From positions 186,001 through 250,000 of the forward strand of contig NZ_JARXHY010000001.1 in assembly GCF_031127815.1 (NCBI RefSeq): DNA of 64,000 nt, written 5' to 3'. The notes beneath the pieces were generated by a model that was not told the DNA's origin, searched no databases, and was given only the letters and a program-made list of their open reading frames with translations. The translations under genes and the position numbers were made by a program. Origin of the DNA: Pelagicoccus sp. SDUM812003 (GTDB taxonomy: Bacteria > Verrucomicrobiota > Verrucomicrobiia > Opitutales > Opitutaceae). Positions 7,847 through 14,673 of this stretch are shown in pieces. Positions within the stretch are counted from its first letter, which is position 1; each line of letters opens with the position of its first letter.

Positions 7847-8392
7847 TCAGACGGGTAGGTTCGATGTCCGGTAGGACTGCGTGAGCTTTCGAAAGAGCTC
7901 TGGATCGGCATTGTTGTGAGCCATCAGGAAGGCGCCGTAGACGAGGGCGACGCATCGGTCCCCGAGGCCTGGGGTCCAGTTTTTGCCCTCCGGATCGGCC
8001 TCTTGGAAGGCTTTCTCCAGCCACTTCGAGGCTTCGCCGAAAAACCTCGTCGCGTACTCGTTCATCTCTGCGGGCACCACATCGCGATCGGATGCGGCGC
8101 TGGCGAACAGGCAGAACAGGCCATCGTCCAGCGTCTTTGAGAACAGCTCTAGGAAATGGTCGAGTCGCTTTTCGGGCGGCAAATCATCTGCAGCCCGGAG
8201 GTAGGCCATGTCGCTCTCGTAGTAGCGCGCGGCGAGTTCTCTGCCGAGATCCGCCTTGGTCGGAAAGTGGTAGTGGATCGCGGCCGACTTGACTCCGATT
8301 TCGGCCGCCAGGTCTCGGAAGGAAAAACCTCGGAATCCGGCCTTCTGGGTGTGCCTCAAGGCGATGTCGAGTATGCGTTCCTTCGTTTTCAT
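7847..8392 (-). CDS. TetR-family transcriptional repressor
   Basis: A 181-residue TetR protein. The N-terminal helix-turn-helix is clear: residues 1-60 read KERILDIALRHTQKAGF, then FSFRDLAAEIGVKSAAIHYHFPTKADL, the standard TetR recognition helix and YYHF-like turn. The C-terminal ligand domain is helical with a Cys/Phe-rich centre (around 95-105) that may form a pocket for an electrophile or quinone. The gene starts the unit that contains azoR. An exact copy of the element preceding azoR lies just upstream of its own start, so it probably represses itself and azoR. The inducer is not deducible. Confidence 0.87.
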   Translation of the reverse strand: MKTKERILDIALRHTQKAGFRGFSFRDLAAEIGVKSAAIHYHFPTKADLGRELAARYYESDMAYLRAADDLPPEKRLDHFLELFSKTLDDGLFCLFASAASDRDVVPAEMNEYATRFFGEASKWLEKAFQEADPEGKNWTPGLGDRCVALVYGAFLMAHNNADPELFRKLTQSYRTSNLPV

Positions 8393-8394
8393 GT

Positions 8395-8414
8395 TTACTT
8401 ATCAGTAGGTAGGT
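8395..8414 (-). promoter_or_regulatory. Putative TetR operator before the tetR gene (autoregulation)
   Basis: Exact second copy of the 20-base element found at 7809-7828, two bases upstream of the TetR start codon. Two identical sites at the same distance from two start codons 586 bases apart argue strongly for a functional operator. Confidence 0.7.
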
Positions 8415-8634
8415 AAACGTGTGCGTTGGGCAAACGACTGCGTGGCGGTTTCGCGATGGCGGGGCGACGGGGGGAAGCTCTCGGAGGGAGCGGCGAGACT
8501 GATGTCTCCGAGGGCAGCAGATTTTTTGGGAATCGGCTTCCGCGATCGTTTCGTTTGTAAATTGGCGTTTGAAACTGGGTTGAGGGAGCGGCGTGCCCGG
8601 CGGTCACGCCCTACCTGTCGATTGGCTCCCTTCT

Positions 8635-9801
8635 TTAGGAGATTCCGGGGCTTTCTTCCATGGCTGCGGAGATGCGGGCTGAGACTTCGTCGAAGCTGGC
8701 TTTGCCGTCTATGCGCGTCACGCCGTGCAGCTGGTTGTACTTGCGGATCACGGGAACGGTTTTCATTTCGTGCTCTTCCAGGCGTTTGACGATCTTTTGC
8801 GTGCTGCTGTCGTAGGGCATGCAGCGCTCGGTTTTGCTGCGGGCGTCCAAGCGTCGGATCAGCTCCAAGGTGGGCACTTCTATTTCGATGACCTTGGATA
8901 TGGAGGAGCCGTGCTTTTGCAGCAGACCATCGAGAATGTAGGACTGCACCAAGGTTCTGGGAAATCCTTTGAAGATGAAGCCTTTGACGTCGCCGGCGTT
9001 TTCGATGCGACGCTCGATCAGCGGCACCACGATTTCGTCCGGGACCAACTGGCCGCTTTCGTAGAGGGCCTTGATCTTTTTTCCCAGTTCCGTGTTGGCG
9101 GCGATCTCTTCCTCCAGCATGGGGCCGGTGGCCACGAACTCCAGGCCGTACTTCGCGGCGAGGGCTTTTCCTTGTGAACCGCGGCCCGAGCCCGGATAGC
9201 CGAAGATGACCACGTTGAGTAGAGTCTTGCGTAGTTCCTGCTCCACTACGTCCTTGATGGACGCGTAGACCTTGTCGATAGGAGCCGTCGCGTCCACGTC
9301 GTGGCACAGCCCCCTCTCCTTGTAGAACTGGAGCACCGGCAGGGTCTTTTCATTGTATTCGCGCAGGCGGTTTCGGATCACGACTTCATTGTCATCGCTG
9401 CGGCCCGAGCTCTGGCCGCGCTTGAGGAGTCTTTCGACGGATACCTCTTCCGGTACCTGCAGATTGATCAGACAGGTCAGAGAGCTGTGCAGTTTGATCA
9501 TCAGGCCTTCGAGGATGTAGGCCTGAATGTAGGTGCGGGGAAAGCCATCGAATAGAAAGCCCTTCGCCTGACGGTTGTCGGTGATGAATTTCTCTATGAT
9601 TTGAACGATGATTTCGTCCGAAACGAGCCCGCCCTCTGCGATGATGCTGCGGGCTTCCTCTCCCAAGGGTGTTTTGTCCGCCATTTCGCGGCGCAAGATT
9701 TCGCCGGTGGAAATGTAGTGCAGTTTGTAGTCCTGAATCAGTCGCTCCGACTGTGTTCCTTTGCCTGCTCCTGGAGGTCCGAATAACGCGATATTCAACA
9801 T
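8635..9801 (-). CDS. Tandem adenylate kinase-like protein with degenerate second domain
   Basis: A 388-residue protein made of two adenylate-kinase units. Domain 1 (1-190) is complete: P-loop GPPGAGKG with K14, NMP-binding STGEILRRE (31-39), DGFPRT (85-90) and a short lid (RGQSSGRSDDNE, 128-139) without zinc cysteines. Domain 2 (194-385) aligns throughout but has R207 where the P-loop lysine should be (GYPGSGRG), ATGPMLEEE for the NMP loop (arginines lost), KGFPRT for DGFPRT and an altered lid. Domain 1 should convert AMP and ATP to two ADP; domain 2 is probably inactive and could be structural or regulatory. The gene is monocistronic. A normal single-domain Adk may exist elsewhere. Confidence 0.88.
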   Translation of the reverse strand: MLNIALFGPPGAGKGTQSERLIQDYKLHYISTGEILRREMADKTPLGEEARSIIAEGGLVSDEIIVQIIEKFITDNRQAKGFLFDGFPRTYIQAYILEGLMIKLHSSLTCLINLQVPEEVSVERLLKRGQSSGRSDDNEVVIRNRLREYNEKTLPVLQFYKERGLCHDVDATAPIDKVYASIKDVVEQELRKTLLNVVIFGYPGSGRGSQGKALAAKYGLEFVATGPMLEEEIAANTELGKKIKALYESGQLVPDEIVVPLIERRIENAGDVKGFIFKGFPRTLVQSYILDGLLQKHGSSISKVIEIEVPTLELIRRLDARSKTERCMPYDSSTQKIVKRLEEHEMKTVPVIRKYNQLHGVTRIDGKASFDEVSARISAAMEESPGIS

Positions 9802-10079
9802 GGCTGCTTTTGCTTGGAAGAGATAGAAATCTTTATCTAAAGCCCGAGGGGGAGAAGCGCAAGCGTGCCGGCGTCGCTTTCGATAGATAAGTCCCTAACG
9901 CCGAACGTGCTGTGGCTTTATCATCACAACCACGCGTGAGGAGTCGCACAGTCGGCGGGTGGAGTTTTGACTTGGCGAAATCGGGATCAACGGACTGCTG
10001 CAAGCGTTGTGGGCCGGTTTGACGTTTTATTCGAAATCTTCGGTTTGCGAGGGGAGCGCTTTGCTTTTAGGTTGCCAGC

Positions 10080-10307
10080 ATGAATGCGAAGTATTTGGAG
10101 GCGGTGGTTCATCCGGCTCAAGTCTATGGCTCGCCGGATGACGTTTTGAGTGATCTGTCCCTCAGCCGGGCGGAGAAGCGCGAGGTGCTGGAAAGCTGGG
10201 AATCGGAGGCCATCCACCGTTGCGAGGAACCGAAGAGGATCTCGCTGCGCAGCGCCTCGAACGATCAGGGCTTGAGCGCGATCCGACGGGCTTTGGACGC
10301 TCTTTAG
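10080..10307 (+). CDS. Small conserved-looking protein, paralogue of the one at 12161
   Basis: A 75-residue soluble protein. Its first 46 residues match those of the product at 12161 closely (shared KY..AV..P.QVYG.P.DVLSD..LS...KREVL..WE.EAIH), while the C-termini share only a weakly similar helix with LDAL/LSKL ends. Similar short proteins with a 'P..V...P.DV..D..LS...K..IL..WE.DA' pattern occur beside unrelated genes in many proteobacteria. Function is unknown. Conservation between two copies 2 kb apart supports this as a true gene. Confidence 0.72.
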   Translation: MNAKYLEAVVHPAQVYGSPDDVLSDLSLSRAEKREVLESWESEAIHRCEEPKRISLRSASNDQGLSAIRRALDAL

Positions 10308-10331
10308 AGCGTTGCAGACCGGAAGGTTTTT

Positions 10332-11057
10332 TCAGGAAACCCAGTCCGCGATGTCGGCGGCGATTTCGCGGTAGGCGAGCTCGCTGAACATATGCGACTC
10401 GCCGGGGCGTTCCACCAGCTTGATCTTGGCGGTGGTTGCCGCGGAAAGGGCTGCGTGGCTGTCGGAAAGGGGCACAACGTCGTCGTCGGCGCCATGGAAG
10501 AGCAGCCAAGGTTGCGTGAGCGTTTCGGCGGCCTTTAGCGTGTCTCCGATAGCGAGGGCGTCGTCCCAAGCCTTTTGCGAGAGCGGGCAGGTGGGCTCGT
10601 CCCACATGAAGCCTTGTCCGGGCGTGGCGTTTCCGAACTCGCGTTTGAAGAACTCGGCGGTGTGGACCATGCCGGCGAGCGACACCAAGGTTTGGATACG
10701 GTAGGGCTCTTCGGCGGCGACGAGGGCGCCGACGGCTCCGCCCATGCTATGGCCGACGTAGATGATGTGGCGTTGCGGGCTGGAGAATTCGTCCAGCAGG
10801 TCGGTGAGGTCCTGGGTTTCGCTGGTGATGGTGCAGTCTTCGAAGCGCCCTTGCGACTTTCCGTTTCCGGTGAAGGAGAAACGCAGGGCGGGGATGCCTC
10901 GCATCGCCAGCTGGTCGGCCAGTCCTTTGATCAGCGGGCGGTCCTTGTTGCCGGTAACTCCATGTCCGATAAGGGCGAGGTAGCGTGTATTGGGCGCAGG
11001 GTGGAAGGTGGCGTCGATGCGCTGGCCGTAGCGGTTTTTGAGCGTCGATGTATCCAT
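10332..11057 (-). CDS. Alpha/beta-hydrolase (esterase/acylhydrolase-like)
   Basis: A 241-residue alpha/beta-hydrolase. The nucleophile elbow GHSMGG puts the serine at S104; the acid is in HGADDDVVP (D191-193) and the histidine is H222 in GESHMF. The oxyanion segment is IGHGVTGNKDRP (30-41). There is no signal peptide, so the enzyme is cytosolic. The pattern of short lid and 'FSFTGNGKSQG' resembles the peptidase S9-like and YqiA-type small esterases; the substrate is not deducible. It is convergent with the small gene at 10080 (25 bases apart), and precedes no obvious partner. Confidence 0.85.
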   Translation of the reverse strand: MDTSTLKNRYGQRIDATFHPAPNTRYLALIGHGVTGNKDRPLIKGLADQLAMRGIPALRFSFTGNGKSQGRFEDCTITSETQDLTDLLDEFSSPQRHIIYVGHSMGGAVGALVAAEEPYRIQTLVSLAGMVHTAEFFKREFGNATPGQGFMWDEPTCPLSQKAWDDALAIGDTLKAAETLTQPWLLFHGADDDVVPLSDSHAALSAATTAKIKLVERPGESHMFSELAYREIAADIADWVS

Positions 11058-11114
11058 TTTTCTGAAAGAAACAGTTGAGAACGAAGAACTGCGAAGTGTG
11101 TAGTTGCTTAAAAA

Positions 11115-12005
11115 CTACATCAACGGGTCGTGATCGCGGCCGGGAAAGGTGAGCTCGGAGACGGCGGATTTGTCGAGCTCGCCTTTGTCGGCGTCGATGA
11201 GCTTGCGGTATTGAGCCTCGGTGGCTTCGGAGAGCGGCACGGTGACGCCGCTGGCTTTGGCGAGGGCGTTGGCGATGCTCGAGTCCTTAGCGGCGTGGGC
11301 GGCGGAGAAGTAGCAGTCGTGGTCGCGGGCGATCATGTCGTCGCCGTCGGTCTCCAGCACGCGAGAATTGGCCCCGGTCTGGGAGAAGACTTTCTTGAGG
11401 ACTTGCAGGTCCAGGCCGAGAGCGGCTCCCAGCCCCAGGCCTTCGGCGAGTCCGGCGGTGTTGATGTTCATGACCATATTGACCAGAGCCTTGACCTTGG
11501 CGGCGCTGCCGATGGGACCGATGTATTGAAGATCTTGTGACAAGTCTTCGAGAAGCGGCTTGTTTTTCTGAAAAACGTCTTCGTCGCCTCCGATCATCAG
11601 GTAGAGCGTGCCGTTGCGGGCTTGAGGGATGGAGGAGGCCATGGCGGCTTCGAGAGCTTCGGCTCGGGCCTCTTTGGCGGCGGCGGCCGCAGCTTGGTGG
11701 GCTTCGGGCGAAAGGGTGGCGCAGTTGATGAAGGTTTTGCCGGCGACCTCGCTGAGGTTTTCCTTTGAAAAGAGCTCGGCCATGGCTTCGTCGTCGGGGA
11801 TGACGGTGAAGATGATTTTGGCGGACTGGATGGCTTCGGCGGCGGAGCTGGCGGCGACGGCGTCGACTTCTGGAGCCACCAGCTCGGTGGCGGTCTTGTT
11901 GATATCGTAGACGCTAGCGATAGAGTAGCCAAGGTCTTTGAGGTGACGGGCCATGTTGGCGCCCATGCGGCCGAGGCCGATGAAGGAGATGGGTGTGTCT
12001 TTCAT
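11115..12005 (-). CDS. NAD(P)-dependent beta-hydroxyacid dehydrogenase family (3-hydroxyisobutyrate dehydrogenase-like)
   Basis: The start is taken at 12005 (MKDTPISFIGLGRMG), because the upstream 20 codons look non-coding and the nucleotide fold then begins at residue 6. The 296-residue protein has the Rossmann GLGRMG loop near residue 10, the DYDRN-like switch replaced by DINKT (NADP preference possible), the GSAAKVKALVNMV helix holding the catalytic lysine, and the C-terminal dimer helices with HAAKDSSIANALA. The family reduces or oxidises small beta-hydroxy acids or succinic semialdehyde. Which acid is used cannot be told here. The gene lies 57 bases upstream of the alpha/beta-hydrolase on the same strand. 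Confidence 0.85.
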   Translation of the reverse strand: MKDTPISFIGLGRMGANMARHLKDLGYSIASVYDINKTATELVAPEVDAVAASSAAEAIQSAKIIFTVIPDDEAMAELFSKENLSEVAGKTFINCATLSPEAHQAAAAAAKEARAEALEAAMASSIPQARNGTLYLMIGGDEDVFQKNKPLLEDLSQDLQYIGPIGSAAKVKALVNMVMNINTAGLAEGLGLGAALGLDLQVLKKVFSQTGANSRVLETDGDDMIARDHDCYFSAAHAAKDSSIANALAKASGVTVPLSEATEAQYRKLIDADKGELDKSAVSELTFPGRDHDPLM

Positions 12006-12160
12006 GCGTGCGGAGTGATGGATTGGCGGAATTCCCGTTGAAACACAGATTTCGGATCGAGTCACGGAAAGAGCTAATTGTTAAGGGGAGACGCGATGGT
12101 GGGGGTCGCGATTGCGTCTGCCGGTTGCGAGTTGGGGCAAGTCGCGTTAGGGTGTAGCCT

Positions 12161-12388
12161 ATGCAGACGAAATACGAGAAAGCTGTGGGAAACCCGGGGC
12201 AGGTTTACGGCCGCCCTGAGGACGTATTGAGCGACGAGGAACTGAGCGCGGAGCAGAAGCGCGAGGTCTTGAAGGAGTGGGAGGCCGAGGCGATCCACTT
12301 GCAGGAATCGGCCGCGGAAGGTTTCGGAGGGGGCGAGCGCAGCCGTCTGGACGAAATCGAAGCGGCTCTTTCGAAGCTGGAGAGTTAG
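12161..12388 (+). CDS. Small conserved-looking protein, paralogue of the one at 10080
   Basis: A 75-residue protein whose N-terminal 46 residues share most positions with the product at 10080. Residues 51-75 add a short helix (ERSRLDEIEAALSKLES). A role cannot be assigned. The two copies flank the hydrolase and dehydrogenase pair, which suggests a local duplication in which the pair is inserted or was left between. Confidence 0.72.
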   Translation: MQTKYEKAVGNPGQVYGRPEDVLSDEELSAEQKREVLKEWEAEAIHLQESAAEGFGGGERSRLDEIEAALSKLES

Positions 12389-12425
12389 GCGGCCGCGCCT
12401 GGCGCTGCGCCAGCGTTTTTCGAGT

Positions 12426-14159
12426 TCAGGTCTCGGCTCGATTGGTCGGGGAGCTTTTCTTCTTCGGGTTGTACCGGCTGAAGAAGCGGGCTTCGGAGTC
12501 GGCGTCGCTGATGAGGATCAGCTCGGTGCCCTCGGTGATAGGCGTGTGAGGGTTCGGGGGCGCTTGCATGCCTTGATCGGCGATCATGGCGATGACGTTG
12601 CAGCCGGTGTTGAGCACTAGGTTCTCTTCGAGCAGGGTTTTGCCTTGGAGATCGGGCGGGGCTTGGACCTTGAAGATATTGAGCCCTTCGGCGACCATGA
12701 GCACGTCGCTGTGCTTGAAGTAGTTTGAAAGAATGTTGGCGCCCATGGAAGCGTAGGAGAGCACGATGTCGGCTCCCGCGCGGTGGAGTTCGCTGATGGT
12801 TTCCGGTTGGGTGGCTCGACAGATGATCTGGATGTCGGGACGGAGCTTGCGGCAGAAGATGGTGAGGTAGACCTCCAGGTCGTCGTCGTGGGAGGTGATC
12901 ACCACGGTGCGTGCGTCGATGATGCCCGCTTCCTGCAGCACTTCGAAGGAGGAGGCGTCCCCGCGCACGCCCTTGTCGCCGAAAGGCTTGAGCAAGTGGG
13001 GGGACCGATCGACCACGCGGTAGTTGGCGTTTTCGCTCTCCAGGGTGCGGCAGACCGCGGCGCCCACGCGGCCGGCTCCGATGACGATGATCAAGCTTTG
13101 GGTTTCGTCGGACTTGCGGTAGAGCCGGTCGAAGGTCTCCAGCTGGGTTTCGGATCCCGCGAGCAGCAGCACGGTGTTGCGGTTGATGGTGGATTGGGGG
13201 CGGGCGATGAGGAATTCGCCGCGTTCCCACAGGCCGATGACGTTGACCCCGGCGCTGGCTCGCAGGTTGGCTTCGGCGAGGGTCTTGCCCTCGAGCTCCG
13301 GGGTGTTGGCGACCGCTTCGGCGATGAAGAGGTCTTCGAACTGGGCGACCTTGTGGGTGATGGACTTGCCGCCGTGGGAGCGGCGGGCGAGGGCTTCGCC
13401 GACGAGAGAGGGCAATTGGAAGGTCTTGTTGGCTCCGGAGAGGCGGATCACGTCGCGGGAGGATTTTGACTCCGCGGAAGCGATGATCGGGATGTCTTCG
13501 CGAAAGGAGCGGATGGTGAAGGCGAGGCGGGAGTTTTCGAAGTCGTTTCCCGTCAGGGCCACCATGCCCGCATGTTGGAGACGCAGGCGCTCGTAGGTGT
13601 CGGGCTGCCGCGGGTCGCCCCAGTAGGCATTGACGCCCAGGTCGGTGAGGCGGATGCACTCCTCCTGCTCGGAGGCGAGCAAGGCGTAGTCGTTTCCGTG
13701 GCGTTCCAGCTTTTCGATCAGGGCGGCGGAGACGGGATCGTAGTTGAGCAGGATGACGTGGCCTTCGACGTCGGGAGAAACGCGCTCGCGGATGGCGCGT
13801 TTGGCCCGGCTTTCGACCCAAGGGGCGTAGAAGAATTCGATCAGGGTGAAGGGCAGCAGGACCAGCAGGAAGACCACTCCGGTGAGCAGCACGATGATGC
13901 TGAAGATGCGGCCCAGGTCGGAGTGGAAGGTGATGTCGCCGAAGCCCAGAGTCGACATGACGGTGAGGGACCAGTAGACGCCGGTGAGCCAGGAATGCTG
14001 TTGTCCCTCCCAGGCCATGATGACGTGGAAGAGCACGCTGAAGATGGCGACTACAATCACCAGGATAACGATGAAGCGCAGTAGCAGGCGCAGGTTGCGG
14101 CGGCGGGATTCGGATTCGCCGCGCAGGAAGGACAGGGCGCTGGAGGTGAGGAATTTCAA
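12426..14159 (-). CDS. Potassium channel with two tandem RCK (TrkA) domains
   Basis: A 577-residue membrane protein. Two transmembrane helices (about 26-49 and 85-110) enclose a pore loop with the filter STLGFGD (69-75), as in other GFG-type K+ channels. Two TrkA-N/TrkA-C units follow. The first (about 133-340) has a degenerate nucleotide loop (NYDPVS). The second (about 350-560) keeps the GAGRVG loop near 352. Such channels gate K+ efflux or uptake in response to NAD(H), ATP/ADP or Ca2+. Half of the typical tetrameric ring could be made by one chain. A small orphan gene lies upstream on the other strand. Assignment to the K+ channel family is firm; the ligand is unknown. Confidence 0.88.
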   Translation of the reverse strand: MKFLTSSALSFLRGESESRRRNLRLLLRFIVILVIVVAIFSVLFHVIMAWEGQQHSWLTGVYWSLTVMSTLGFGDITFHSDLGRIFSIIVLLTGVVFLLVLLPFTLIEFFYAPWVESRAKRAIRERVSPDVEGHVILLNYDPVSAALIEKLERHGNDYALLASEQEECIRLTDLGVNAYWGDPRQPDTYERLRLQHAGMVALTGNDFENSRLAFTIRSFREDIPIIASAESKSSRDVIRLSGANKTFQLPSLVGEALARRSHGGKSITHKVAQFEDLFIAEAVANTPELEGKTLAEANLRASAGVNVIGLWERGEFLIARPQSTINRNTVLLLAGSETQLETFDRLYRKSDETQSLIIVIGAGRVGAAVCRTLESENANYRVVDRSPHLLKPFGDKGVRGDASSFEVLQEAGIIDARTVVITSHDDDLEVYLTIFCRKLRPDIQIICRATQPETISELHRAGADIVLSYASMGANILSNYFKHSDVLMVAEGLNIFKVQAPPDLQGKTLLEENLVLNTGCNVIAMIADQGMQAPPNPHTPITEGTELILISDADSEARFFSRYNPKKKSSPTNRAET

Positions 14160-14313
14160 GAGATCTTTTGCGGAACGTTGGACGGTTTTCTAACCACAGA
14201 TAACACAGATTTTTGGGATCTTGTATAGCGTGTTTTCTGGGAGAAAGGATGATGGATAGGGGATGGGAGTTTGGCGTTTACAGGCAAGGGGAGCAGCATT
14301 GTCTATTCGTTCA

Positions 14314-14595
14314 ATGGAAAAGGGCAGATACGAACCGAACGACGACGGGTTTATCAATGATCAGGTGCGCGAGGCGGCAAAGTCGATCGGCAAGGCGATC
14401 CATATCTACTGCGAGGGCCACTACGCCCACAGCAACGCCCGGGACATCCCAGGTTCGCATCCGCTGGTGGAGATCATGGAGCTGCTGAGGGAGCTCGACG
14501 AGGAGACGGCGGAAAAGGCCAATCGCACGCACGATGCGAAGCTGTTCAAGATCCACAAGCCGACGAAGAAGGCCAAGACCCGGTGGAATATCTAG
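14314..14595 (+). CDS. Small uncharacterised protein
   Basis: A 93-residue soluble protein if read from the ATG at 14314; a longer start at 14263 adds 17 residues that look like shadow sequence. The product (MEKGRYEPNDDGFINDQVRE onward) is polar, with a KIHKPTKKAK basic tail and paired helices around residues 50-70. No motif is recognised. It is divergent from the potassium channel gene. The high-GC third positions and balanced composition support coding, and no homologue can be named. Confidence 0.55.
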   Translation: MEKGRYEPNDDGFINDQVREAAKSIGKAIHIYCEGHYAHSNARDIPGSHPLVEIMELLRELDEETAEKANRTHDAKLFKIHKPTKKAKTRWNI

Positions 14596-14673
14596 TTTGG
14601 AGTCGGAGGGGCCGACTTTCTCAGGAAGGGGGCTACGGGTTGGCGGCTGCGGCCGCTGGGGGGCGCGGACTGG

